A stretch of 64,000 bases of DNA, from positions 248,001-312,000 of the forward strand of contig CAVXZK010000005.1 in NCBI GenBank assembly GCA_963766365.1, written 5' to 3'. The notes under the pieces were generated by a model. It had not been told where the DNA came from. It was given only the letters and a program-made list of their open reading frames with translations, and made no database searches. Below, one piece after another: positions 53,005 through 61,573 of this stretch. The stretch is from JALORV01 sp963766365. Lineage in GTDB: Bacteria; Pseudomonadota; Gammaproteobacteria; Burkholderiales; Burkholderiaceae_F. The position numbers were made by a program, and so were the translations under genes. Within the stretch, counting starts at the first letter, position 1, and every line of letters begins with the position of its first letter.

Positions 53005-54549
53005 TCAGGATGAACACGACAGGTGCAGCGACTGCGACCACTCCGGTGGCTCGCCGGCGTACGCCTCGTGCTCGGGTTGCTCGTCGAACGGACGCGAGAG
53101 GATCGCCAGCAGGCGCGCGATCTCGCTGAAGTCGCGCGGACCCTCTTCGCCGCGCGCCAGGCGGATGGCCGTCTCTGCAAGGTGGTTGCGTAGGATGTAC
53201 TTCGGGTTGACGCGGTTCATGCGTGCGGCGCGTTCGGCATCCATGCTGGCCTCCTGGACAAGTCTGGCGCGATAGGACGCCGCCCAGGCATCGAAGGCCG
53301 CGCGGTCGACGACGAGGTCACGAACTGCCGCATCGTCCTGCGGCACCGCGGCGTCCGTCCGCAGTGTTGCGAGCCGCCGCCAGAACAGCGTCCAGTCGGT
53401 GCGGTTGGCATTCAGCAATTCGATGGCGCCGTTGATCAGCGCCTCGTCCCCCGGTTGCAGCGTCGTGAAACCGAGCTTGGCTCGGTACACCTCGTCGATG
53501 GCCTGCGAGTACTCCTCGAGGTAGGTGTCGATCGCCGCCTTGGTCGCATCGACGTCATCGGTGAGCGGTACCAGCGCCTGGCCCAGTGCGTACAGGTTCC
53601 AGTGGCCGATCTGCGGCTGCATGTTGTACGCATAGCGGCCGTGCTCGTCGCTGTGGTTGCAGACGTGCCCGGCGTCGAAGCCGTCGATGAACCCGTAGGG
53701 GCCGTAGTCGATTGTCAGTCCGAGGATCGACATGTTGTCGGTATTGAGCACGCCGTGGCAGAAACCGACCCCCTGCCATTGAGCCACGAGGCGTGCGGTG
53801 CGGCGCGCGACCTGCTCGAGGAGCGCCAGGTAGGGCTGCGCCGTAGCGCGTGCCTCGGGATAGAAGCGGTCGATGATGAAATCCGCCAGCTGCTTGAGTG
53901 CATCGTGCTGTTCGGTCCAGTAGAAGTACTCGAACGATCCGAAGCGCACGAAGCTCGGGGCGAGACGGGTCACCACTGCCGCGGTTTCGACCGTCTCGCG
54001 CACCACGGGATAGTCGGACCCCGTCACCGCCAGCGCCCGCGTCGTCGGGATGCCGAGGCCGTGCATCGCTTCGGAGGCGAGGAATTCGCGGATCGACGAG
54101 CGCAGCACCGCGCGGCCGTCGCCCATGCGCGAGTACGGCGTCTTGCCGGCGCCCTTCAGCTGCATCTCCCAGCGCTCGCCGCCCGGCCCGACGACCTCGC
54201 CGAGCAGCAGCGCGCGGCCGTCGCCGAGGCGCGGGACGTAGACGCCGAACTGATGCCCGGAATACACGGCGGCGAGCGGATCTGCTCCGGCGAGCGGCTT
54301 GCTTCCGGTCAGCGCCGCGACGAAGTCAGTGTCGTCGAAGCGCGTGGGCACCAGTCCAAGGCGCGCCGCAGCGGCGTCTGATTTGGCGACCAGGTAAGGG
54401 TCGGGTAGCGGGGTTGGAGCGACGCGCGCGTAGAAGACGCCGGGCAGGCGGGCAAAGGTGTTGTCGAAGACCAGCCCAGACTCCGCCGGGCGCGTCGCGC
54501 CGGCAGACTCAGGCGCGGCAGCGGCGGGTGAATGTACGCGGGCGTCCAA
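53005..54549 (-). CDS. selO: Protein adenylyltransferase SelO (YdiU)
   Basis: The 514-residue pseudokinase-fold enzyme starts at TTG 54549, with GGAG eight bases upstream. Family blocks are FARLPGVFYARVAPTPLPDPYLVAKS, AAVYSGHQFGVYVPRLGDGRALLLGEV, GAGKTPYSRMGDGRAVLRSSIREFLASEAMHGLGIPTTRAL, HGVLNTDNMSILGLTIDYGPYGFID (the metal-binding region) and a C-terminal LSCSS. SelO transfers AMP to Ser, Thr or Tyr of redox proteins. The penultimate-region Cys replaces the selenocysteine of many eukaryotic homologues, as in most bacteria. It heads the run with msrB. Confidence 0.95.
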   Translation of the reverse strand: MDARVHSPAAAAPESAGATRPAESGLVFDNTFARLPGVFYARVAPTPLPDPYLVAKSDAAAARLGLVPTRFDDTDFVAALTGSKPLAGADPLAAVYSGHQFGVYVPRLGDGRALLLGEVVGPGGERWEMQLKGAGKTPYSRMGDGRAVLRSSIREFLASEAMHGLGIPTTRALAVTGSDYPVVRETVETAAVVTRLAPSFVRFGSFEYFYWTEQHDALKQLADFIIDRFYPEARATAQPYLALLEQVARRTARLVAQWQGVGFCHGVLNTDNMSILGLTIDYGPYGFIDGFDAGHVCNHSDEHGRYAYNMQPQIGHWNLYALGQALVPLTDDVDATKAAIDTYLEEYSQAIDEVYRAKLGFTTLQPGDEALINGAIELLNANRTDWTLFWRRLATLRTDAAVPQDDAAVRDLVVDRAAFDAWAASYRARLVQEASMDAERAARMNRVNPKYILRNHLAETAIRLARGEEGPRDFSEIARLLAILSRPFDEQPEHEAYAGEPPEWSQSLHLSCSS

Positions 54550-54722
54550 TGGGTTCTCCGGGGACGGATTCTACGGGGCCAGGTTGCCTGGCCTCGCGCT
54601 TCGCGGACTGCGACTTGACTCGGTGCGGGCAACTCTTGAGCATGTGGGGCTGCCGCTGCCGATCCCAAGTCGAATCAAGCTGCCGCGGCCGTCCGAAGCG
54701 AACGAAGGGAAGGAGAGACACC

Positions 54723-56366
54723 ATGCTGCAGGGCCTGATGATGCGCACGCCGTTGCTGATCTCGTCGCTGATCACGCACGCGGACCGCCATCATGGTGAC
54801 GTGGAAATCGTCTCGCGTCGCGTCGAAGGCGACATCCATCGCACCACGTACCGCGAACTGCATCGTCGCTCGCGCCAGCTCGCCAACGCGCTCGACGGCC
54901 TGGCGTTGCGGGCGAGTGACCGCGTGGCAACGCTGGCGTGGAACGGCTACCGGCACATGGAGCTGTACTTCGCGGTATCCGGATCGGGTGCCGTGCTGCA
55001 TACGATCAACCCGCGCCTGCATCCGGAGCAGATCGCCTGGATCGTCAACCATGCGGAGGACCGCGCGCTGTTCTTCGACCTGACATTCCTGCCGCTGATC
55101 GAGGCGATCGCGCCTCACTGCAAGACCGTGCAGCACTGGGTGGCGATGACCGACCGTGAACACATGCCGGCCGCCTCGAAGGTCGACCTGAAATGCTACG
55201 AGGACGTCCTCGGCAGCCATTCGGACCAGTACCAGTGGCCGGAGTTCGACGAGAACGCTGCGTCGTCGATGTGCTACACGTCGGGGACGACGGGCAACCC
55301 GAAAGGCGTGCTGTACAGCCACCGTTCAACGGTGCTGCACACGCTCGCCGCGGCGCTTCCGGACGCGCTCAACGTCTCGGCGCGCGACGTCATCCTGCCG
55401 GTGGTGCCGATGTTCCACGTCAATGCCTGGGGACTGCCATACGTGGCGCCGATGGTCGGCTGCAAGATCGTCTTCCCGGGGCCCCACCTCGACGGCAAGT
55501 CGCTCCACGAACTGTTCGAGACGGAGAAGGTGACCTGCTCGGCCGGCGTGCCCACCGTCTGGCAAGGGCTGCTGACCTACACCGAAGCCAACGGGCTGCG
55601 CTTTTCGACCATGAACCGCACGGTGATCGGCGGCTCGGCCTGCCCCCCGGCGATGATCAAGCTGTTCCAGGACAAGTACGGAGTCCGCGTGCTGCACGCC
55701 TGGGGCATGACCGAGATGAGCCCGCTGGGTACCGCGTGCACGTTCAAGGCGAAGCACCTGGACCGGCCGGCCGAGGAGCGGTTGAAGCTCCAGTACAAGC
55801 AGGGGCGGGTCCTCTATGGCGTCGACATGAAGATCGTCGGGGACGACGGTGGCGACCTCCCATGGGACGGCACATCCTTCGGCGACCTGCTGGTGCGCGG
55901 CCCGTGGGTGATGCGCGAGTACTACAAGGACGGCGGCGGCAATCCGCTGAAGAAGGACCCGGGTGGCCTGGACTGGTTTCCTACCGGTGACGTTGCGACC
56001 ATCGATGCCGATGGCTACATGCACATCACCGATCGGAGCAAGGACGTGATCAAGTCGGGCGGTGAATGGATCAGCTCGATCGAGATTGAGAACGTCGCGG
56101 TGTCGCATCCCGCGGTCGCGATGGCGGCCTGCATCGCCGCCAGGCACCCCAAGTGGGACGAGCGACCGCTGCTCGTCGTCATGAAGAAGCCGAACGCGGA
56201 GGTGACCAGGGAAGAGTTGCTGGCCCACTACGAAGGCAAAGTGGCCAAGTGGCAGGTGCCGGACGACGTGGTCTTTGTCGAAGCGATTCCGCTGGGAGCT
56301 ACCGGGAAGATGCTGAAGACCAGGCTGCGCGACCAGTTCGCAGGCTACAAGCTTCCGACCGCCTAG
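54723..56366 (+). CDS. Acyl-CoA synthetase (fatty-acid type AMP ligase)
   Basis: The 547-residue protein starts at ATG 54723 with AAGGAGAG nearby; the frame is open upstream but only as antisense to selO. The AMP-binding motif YTSGTTGNPKGVLYSH, the MFHVNAWGLPY and GVPTVW blocks, the A5 block HAWGMTEMSPLG, WFPTGDVATIDADGYM and the C-terminal RSKDVIKSGGEWISSIEIE with the catalytic Lys in GKMLKTRLR are all intact. The subfamily includes medium- and long-chain fatty acid and dimethylsulfoniopropionate-like ligases. It forms an acyl adenylate, then the CoA thioester. It is followed by a Liv-type transporter and beta-oxidation genes, so its substrate is probably what the transporter brings in. Confidence 0.9.
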   Translation: MLQGLMMRTPLLISSLITHADRHHGDVEIVSRRVEGDIHRTTYRELHRRSRQLANALDGLALRASDRVATLAWNGYRHMELYFAVSGSGAVLHTINPRLHPEQIAWIVNHAEDRALFFDLTFLPLIEAIAPHCKTVQHWVAMTDREHMPAASKVDLKCYEDVLGSHSDQYQWPEFDENAASSMCYTSGTTGNPKGVLYSHRSTVLHTLAAALPDALNVSARDVILPVVPMFHVNAWGLPYVAPMVGCKIVFPGPHLDGKSLHELFETEKVTCSAGVPTVWQGLLTYTEANGLRFSTMNRTVIGGSACPPAMIKLFQDKYGVRVLHAWGMTEMSPLGTACTFKAKHLDRPAEERLKLQYKQGRVLYGVDMKIVGDDGGDLPWDGTSFGDLLVRGPWVMREYYKDGGGNPLKKDPGGLDWFPTGDVATIDADGYMHITDRSKDVIKSGGEWISSIEIENVAVSHPAVAMAACIAARHPKWDERPLLVVMKKPNAEVTREELLAHYEGKVAKWQVPDDVVFVEAIPLGATGKMLKTRLRDQFAGYKLPTA

Positions 56367-56475
56367 CCGGGACGCGTAAACCCGGATCGCGGTGCGGCTT
56401 TACCGGCCGGGGGGCGGCCAGTATTCTTCGCCGCCAAGTCGCCCCGTTCAGTGGCAACGCACCAAGGAGCTGAAG

Positions 56476-57762
56476 ATGATTCGACGTCAGGCTATTGCGT
56501 GGGTCGCGGCCGCCACATTCGCGGCTGCGGGCAGCAATGCGTTCGCGCAAGGCAAGGCCGCTCCGGCGCAGGCGGTGGCCGCCCAGACGGTCAAGATCGC
56601 CTATGTCGACCCACTGTCCGGGCCGTTTGCCGGCGTCGGGACCAACCTGCTGCGGCACTTCCAGTTCATGGCGGAACAGCTGAACGCGCAGCAGGTGGCC
56701 GGGCCGGGCGTGAAGTTCGAGATCGTGCCGTTCGACAACAAGGCCTCGCCCCAGGAAACGCTGACGCAGCTCAAGCAGGTCGTCGACCAGGGCATCCGTT
56801 ATGTCGTGCAGGGGCAGGGATCCGGCGCGGCGCTGGCGCTGATCGATGCGATCGAGAAGCACAACGAGCGCAATCCGGACCAGGCCATCGTGTTCCTCAA
56901 CTTCGCGGCGGTCGATCCGGACCTCACCAACAGCAAATGCAGCTTCTGGCACTTCCGCTTCGACGCCAATACCGACATGAAGATGGAAGCCCTGACGACT
57001 TTCATCAAGGATCGTCCGGAGGTGAAGAACGTCTTCCTGATCAACCAGAACTACTCGCACGGCCAGCAGGTATCGCGCGTCGCCAAGGACCTGCTCGGCA
57101 AGAAGCGTCCGGACGTGAAGATCGCCGGCGACGACCTGCACCCGCTGGGCCAGGTGCGTGATTTCTCGCCGTACATCGCGAAGATGCGCGCCGCCAACGC
57201 GGACACGGTCATTACCGGCAACTGGGGCCCGGACCTCGCGCTGCTGGTGCGCGCCGCCCGCGACGCGGGCCTGAATGCCAACTTCTACACCTACTACGCT
57301 GGCGTACTGGGTACGCCGACCGCGATTGGCGCCGCGGGAGAGAACCGAATGCGCCAGGTGTCGTACTGGCATCCGAACATCGCCCCGGGCTATCCCTACC
57401 AGCAGGTCGCGCAGGACTTCAAGAAGCGGTTCAACGAGGAGTGGTACGCGGTCTCGACCTACACCTCCCTCGTGACGCTGGCCGAAGGCATCAAGCGGGC
57501 GAAGTCGACGGACCCTCTGCGCGTCGCCTATGCGATGGAAGGCGTGAAGATGAGCGCCCCGCACGGCGAGATCGAGATGCGCGCGACCGACCACCAGCTG
57601 CTGCAGCCGCTGTGGATCTCGTCGTGGACCAAGGTCGGTGGGCCGAACAAGCATGACGTCGAGAAGACCGGATACACCTGGAAGACCGAAGTCGCGTATC
57701 CGACCTACGTCGCGTCGCAGCCGACCAGCTGCCAGATGAAGCGGCCGGCGCGCCCGCAGTAG
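56476..57762 (+). CDS. Branched-chain amino acid-type ABC transporter binding protein
   Basis: The 428-residue periplasmic protein starts at ATG 56476 with AAGGAG nine bases upstream; reading from further up spoils the signal peptide MIRRQAIAWVAAATFAAAGSNAFAQ. IAYVDPLSGPFAGVGTNLLRHFQFMAEQLN, VRYVVQGQGSGAALALIDAIEK-like and VFLINQNYSHGQQVSRVAKDLL blocks define the LivK/Peripla_BP_6 family. The ligand need not be an amino acid: in clusters with acyl-CoA ligases and beta-oxidation genes these proteins often bind organic acids. A strong terminator-like hairpin follows, before the permease gene. Confidence 0.9.
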   Translation: MIRRQAIAWVAAATFAAAGSNAFAQGKAAPAQAVAAQTVKIAYVDPLSGPFAGVGTNLLRHFQFMAEQLNAQQVAGPGVKFEIVPFDNKASPQETLTQLKQVVDQGIRYVVQGQGSGAALALIDAIEKHNERNPDQAIVFLNFAAVDPDLTNSKCSFWHFRFDANTDMKMEALTTFIKDRPEVKNVFLINQNYSHGQQVSRVAKDLLGKKRPDVKIAGDDLHPLGQVRDFSPYIAKMRAANADTVITGNWGPDLALLVRAARDAGLNANFYTYYAGVLGTPTAIGAAGENRMRQVSYWHPNIAPGYPYQQVAQDFKKRFNEEWYAVSTYTSLVTLAEGIKRAKSTDPLRVAYAMEGVKMSAPHGEIEMRATDHQLLQPLWISSWTKVGGPNKHDVEKTGYTWKTEVAYPTYVASQPTSCQMKRPARPQ

Positions 57763-57785
57763 GCGCGCCTGCTCCCTGAGCCGCG

Positions 57786-57816
57786 ACCGGCCCGGACCCC
57801 CGGGCCGGTTTTCTTT
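57786..57816 (+). terminator. Intercistronic terminator between livK-like and livH-like genes
   Basis: A perfect 10-bp stem ACCGGCCCGG / CCGGGCCGGT with loop ACCC followed by TTTCTTT, 23 bp after the binding-protein stop. It probably gives partial termination so that binding protein is made in excess over the membrane parts. Confidence 0.8.
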
Positions 57817-57827
57817 GTCCCGCCCCG

Positions 57828-58784
57828 ATGCTCGAAGCGACACTCAGCCAGGCCCTTTACGGCGTGAGCTACGGCCTGCTGCTGTTCATGCTGGCGGCGG
57901 GGCTCACGCTCATCTTCTCGATGATGGGCGTCCTCAACTTTGCGCACGCGAGCTTCTACATGCTCGGCGCCTACATCGCCTACCAGTTCTCCACGTGGTT
58001 CGGCTTCTGGATCGCCCTCGTGGCGGCGCCGCTGATGCTCTTCCTCCTCGGGGTCCTGGTGGAGCGCTGGGGCCTGCGGCGCGTTCACAAGTGGGGCCAC
58101 GTGCCCGAGTTGCTCTTCACCTTCGGCCTTTCGTACATCATCGTCGAGCTGGTGCAGGTGATCTGGGGCCGGGCCGCCGTGCCGTACCGCGTCCCACCCG
58201 AGCTCGACGGCCCGGTGGCGTGGCTGCAGGCAAGCGGCATCACCTTCCCGCAGTACCGCATGTTCATGATGGCAGTGGCAGTCGGCATGTTGGTGGCGAT
58301 CTGGTTGCTGCTGACGCGCACGCGCATCGGCCTCGTGATCCAGGCCGCGCTGACACACCCGCAACAGGTGGAAGCGCTCGGCCACAACGTGCCGCGCGTG
58401 TTCATGCTGGTCTTCGGTGGCGGTTCGGCGCTCGCGGGCCTGGCCGGCGTGGTCGGCGGCAATGCCTTCGTCACCGAGCCGGCGATGGCCGGAACCGTCG
58501 GTGCGATCGTCTTCGTCGTCATCGTCGTCGGCGGCATGGGATCGCTGGCCGGCGCCTTCATCGCCGCGCTGCTGATCGGCCTGCTGGAGACCTTCGGCAA
58601 GGTGTCCGACCTCTCCATCGTGAAGCTGCTAGCTTCGCTCGGAATGCCGCTCGCGACCGACGCGGCGCTCTATCCGGTTCTGACGTTGACGTTGTCGCAG
58701 GTCGCGCCGGTGTTGCCTTACCTGGTACTGGTGCTGATCCTGATCGTGCGGCCCAAGGGTCTGCTCGGTACGCGCGAGGACTAG
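57828..58784 (+). CDS. livH: Branched-chain-type ABC transporter permease, LivH
   Basis: The 318-residue membrane protein has about eight hydrophobic segments. The N-terminal GVSYGLLLFMLAAGLTLIFSMMGVLNFAHASFYMLGAYIAYQ is the LivH signature, GGGSALAGLAGVVGG and VIVVGGMGSLAGAFIAALLIGLLETFG are the conserved cytoplasmic loop and helix blocks. It pairs with LivM to form the translocation path. The start at 57828 lies just after the terminator-like hairpin. The stop is three bases before the TTG of livM. Confidence 0.94.
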   Translation: MLEATLSQALYGVSYGLLLFMLAAGLTLIFSMMGVLNFAHASFYMLGAYIAYQFSTWFGFWIALVAAPLMLFLLGVLVERWGLRRVHKWGHVPELLFTFGLSYIIVELVQVIWGRAAVPYRVPPELDGPVAWLQASGITFPQYRMFMMAVAVGMLVAIWLLLTRTRIGLVIQAALTHPQQVEALGHNVPRVFMLVFGGGSALAGLAGVVGGNAFVTEPAMAGTVGAIVFVVIVVGGMGSLAGAFIAALLIGLLETFGKVSDLSIVKLLASLGMPLATDAALYPVLTLTLSQVAPVLPYLVLVLILIVRPKGLLGTRED

Positions 58785-58787
58785 GCC

Positions 58788-60089
58788 TTGGCTGAGCCGC
58801 GCGTCATCTCGTTCCGGCCGCTCAACTTCGGGCGCTGGGTGATCTGGGGCTTCACGGCCCTGCTGTTCGCGCTGTTGCCGGCGTTCTTCAGCAAAGGCTT
58901 CGCGCTGACCCTGATGTCGCAGATGGGCATCATGATCGTGTTCGCGCTGAGCTACAACATGCTGCTCGGCCAGAGCGGCATGCTGTCCTTCGGTCACGCG
59001 GTGTACTCCGGCCTGGGCGCTTTCTTCGCGATGCACGCGATGAACCGCATCGCTGCGGGCAGCCTCGACTGGCCCGTCTCGCTCTTGCCGCTGATCGCCG
59101 GTCTCGCGGGCGGGCTCTTTGGCGTCATCTTCGGCTACCTGACGACGCGCAAGGCCGGCACGCCATTCGCGATGATCACGCTGGGTATCGGTGAGATGGT
59201 ATTCGCCGCCTCGCTGATGTTCCCGGGCTTCTTCGGCGGCGAAGGGGGCATCACCGGCAACCGCACCGCGGGGCCGCCGCTGTTCGGCGTCGCGTCGCTG
59301 ACCTTCGGGCCGCAGCTGCAGGTCTACTACCTGATTGCCGTCTGGTGCATCGCCTGCATGGTGGCGATGTTCGCGCTGACGCACACACCGCTCGGGCGCA
59401 TCGCCAACGCGGTGCGCGACAACCCGGAGCGCGCCGAGTTCATCGGCTACAACACGCAGCGTGTGCGCTGGCTGATGCTGATCCTGTCGAGTTTCTTCGC
59501 CGGCATCGCCGGAGGGCTGACCGCCATCAACTTCGAGATCGTCAGCGCCGAGAATGTCAGCGCCGTGCGTTCGGGCGGCGTGCTGCTCGCTGCGTTCATC
59601 GGTGGCGCCAGTTTCTTCTTCGGGCCGATTCTCGGTGCGATCGTTTTCATCTTCTTCTCGGTGGCGCTCTCCGAGTACACGAAGGCCTGGCAGCTCTACC
59701 TCGGCGTGTTCTTCGTGGCGCTCGTCATGTTCGCTCCGGGCGGCCTGGCCAGCCTGCTGCTGATGAACCTGCGGGTGATGAAGTTCGGCAAGTTCAAGCG
59801 CCTGCGCGACCCGTACGTCGGCGTCATCCTGACCGCGCTGACGATGGCGCTCGGGACGGTGATGCTGATCGAACTGACCTACCACGTCACGCTGGACACC
59901 GGGCAGGGTCCCGTGATGCGGCTGTTCGGCATTCCGCTGGATACCAGCGAGCCCGGGCCCTGGGTGCTCGCTGGCTTCGTTCTGACGTGCGGCGCGCTCG
60001 CCTTCGAGTATTACCGGCGCCACTTTGCAGAGCGCTGGAGCGAGATCCAGATCGAGATCGAGGACTGGATCCGGGACAATCCCACATGA
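58788..60089 (+). CDS. livM: Branched-chain-type ABC transporter permease, LivM, with C-terminal extension
   Basis: The 433-residue protein starts at TTG 58788. The core (ALSYNMLLGQSGMLSFGHAVYSGLGAFFAMHAM, PFAMITLGIGEMVFAASL, ARIANAVRDNPERAEFIGYNTQ-like, FFAGIAGGLTAINFEIVSAENVS) is canonical LivM. After about residue 340 it has a further segment of two hydrophobic helices and an amphipathic tail (YYRRHFAERWSEIQIEIEDWIRDNPT) not seen in minimal LivM. It overlaps livG by four bases (ATGA), so translation is coupled. Confidence 0.92.
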   Translation: MAEPRVISFRPLNFGRWVIWGFTALLFALLPAFFSKGFALTLMSQMGIMIVFALSYNMLLGQSGMLSFGHAVYSGLGAFFAMHAMNRIAAGSLDWPVSLLPLIAGLAGGLFGVIFGYLTTRKAGTPFAMITLGIGEMVFAASLMFPGFFGGEGGITGNRTAGPPLFGVASLTFGPQLQVYYLIAVWCIACMVAMFALTHTPLGRIANAVRDNPERAEFIGYNTQRVRWLMLILSSFFAGIAGGLTAINFEIVSAENVSAVRSGGVLLAAFIGGASFFFGPILGAIVFIFFSVALSEYTKAWQLYLGVFFVALVMFAPGGLASLLLMNLRVMKFGKFKRLRDPYVGVILTALTMALGTVMLIELTYHVTLDTGQGPVMRLFGIPLDTSEPGPWVLAGFVLTCGALAFEYYRRHFAERWSEIQIEIEDWIRDNPT

Positions 60090-60838
60090 ACGCCCTTGAA
60101 CTGAACGGGGTCTGCAAGAGCTTCGGCAGGACGGAAGTCATCCGCAGCATCGATCTCGCCATCCCCAGCGGCGAGCGGCACGCGATCATCGGACCCAACG
60201 GGGCCGGCAAGTCGACGCTGTTCAACCTGATCAGCGGCCGCTTTGACGTCTCGTCGGGGACGATCCGGCTGAACGGACAACCGATCACCAACCGCAAGCC
60301 GTTCGAGATCAACCGGCTCGGGCTTGCGCGCAGCTTCCAGATCACCAACATCTTCCATCGCCTGTCGGTTTTCGAGAACCTGCGCTGCGCGGTGCTGTGG
60401 TCGCTCGGTCACCGCTATGCGTTCTGGAAGAACCTGAACAAGCTCAAGGATGCGGAGGACCGCGCGGAGGAGCTGCTGCGTCGCGTGGGGCTCAAGCGCC
60501 GGCGTGACACGCTGGCCGGGCTGCTGACCTACGCCGAGCAGCGCGCGCTCGAGATCGGTATCACGATCGCCGGGGGTGCCAGCGTCATCCTGCTCGACGA
60601 ACCGACGGCCGGCATGAGCCGGGCTGAAAGCCGGCGCGCGGTCGACATGATTCGCGACGTGACGCAGGGCCGCACGCTGGTCATGGTCGAGCACGACATG
60701 GGCGTCGTGTTCGGTCTTGCAGACCGCATCTCGGTCGTCGTCTATGGACAGGTGATCGCCTCGGGAACGCCGGCCGAGATCCGCGCGAACGCCGCGGTCA
60801 AGGAGGCCTACCTCGGCCAGCATGCGGAGGCAACGTGA
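60086..60838 (+). CDS. livG: Branched-chain-type ABC transporter ATPase, LivG
   Basis: The 250-residue ATPase starts at ATG 60086, overlapping the livM stop. Walker A GPNGAGKST is at residues 36-44 (Lys42), the Q loop is in LARSFQITNIF, the signature is replaced by the LivG-type LLTYAEQRALEIG, Walker B is VILLDEPTAGMS and the switch His is in MVEHDMGVVFGLADRISVV. The atypical signature is normal for the LivG branch. It pairs with LivF at the cytoplasmic face of LivHM and overlaps livF by four bases (GTGA). Confidence 0.93.
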   Translation: MNALELNGVCKSFGRTEVIRSIDLAIPSGERHAIIGPNGAGKSTLFNLISGRFDVSSGTIRLNGQPITNRKPFEINRLGLARSFQITNIFHRLSVFENLRCAVLWSLGHRYAFWKNLNKLKDAEDRAEELLRRVGLKRRRDTLAGLLTYAEQRALEIGITIAGGASVILLDEPTAGMSRAESRRAVDMIRDVTQGRTLVMVEHDMGVVFGLADRISVVVYGQVIASGTPAEIRANAAVKEAYLGQHAEAT

Positions 60839-61542
60839 GTGCCGAGCCGCTGCTGCGGGTGGAGAACCTGCAGGCCTACTACGGGAAGAGTCACGTACTG
60901 CACGGCGTGGACCTTACTGTCGGGACCGGCGAGATCGTCAGCCTGCTGGGCCGCAACGGGGTGGGGCGGTCGACAACGGCCAAGGCGATCATGGGCCTGG
61001 TCGATGCCACTGGCACGATCGAGTTCAAGTCGCACGACCTGACACGACTCAAGACCTTCGAGATTGCACATCTCGGCATCGGCTATGTGCCGGAAAATCG
61101 TGACATCTTCCCGACGCTGACGGTGGAAGAGAACCTTCGCCTCGGCGTCAAACGTGGGCACGCCACGGGCTGGAGCTTTGCCGACGTCTACCGGCTGTTT
61201 CCGCGGCTGCAGGCCCGTGCTCGGACCCAGGCCGGCGTCCTGTCGGGGGGCGAACAGCAGATGCTGACGCTGGCGCGTACCATGATGGGTGATCCTCAGC
61301 TCGTCATCATCGATGAACCGACCGAAGGGCTGGCGCCGATGATCGTCGAGCTCGTGGGCACCTTCCTGCGCGAGCTGCGCGACCGCGGCGTTTCCATCCT
61401 TCTGATCGAGCAGAAACTGACGATCGCGATGCAGATCTCGCAGCGGGTATACGTGATGGGTCACGGGCACATGGTGTTCCATGGCACGCCTGACGACCTC
61501 AAGGCCAACAAGCTGATCCGCCAGGAGTGGCTGGAAGTCTGA
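60835..61542 (+). CDS. livF: Branched-chain-type ABC transporter ATPase, LivF, with Arg in Walker A
   Basis: The 235-residue ATPase starts at GTG 60835, overlapping livG by four bases. The Walker A segment reads GRNGVGRST at residues 39-47: Arg45 stands where the nucleotide-binding Lys is expected. The Q loop region GYVPENRDIFPTLTVEENL, signature LSGGEQQMLTLARTMM, Walker B LVIIDEPTEGLAP and switch region LLIEQ are normal for LivF, where the switch His is often replaced by Gln. The partner LivG has an intact Walker A, so the transporter may run with one canonical ATP site. Confidence 0.92.
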   Translation: MSAEPLLRVENLQAYYGKSHVLHGVDLTVGTGEIVSLLGRNGVGRSTTAKAIMGLVDATGTIEFKSHDLTRLKTFEIAHLGIGYVPENRDIFPTLTVEENLRLGVKRGHATGWSFADVYRLFPRLQARARTQAGVLSGGEQQMLTLARTMMGDPQLVIIDEPTEGLAPMIVELVGTFLRELRDRGVSILLIEQKLTIAMQISQRVYVMGHGHMVFHGTPDDLKANKLIRQEWLEV

Positions 61543-61573
61543 GCGATCGGCGTCATCCTCCGGAGCAAGCGCA

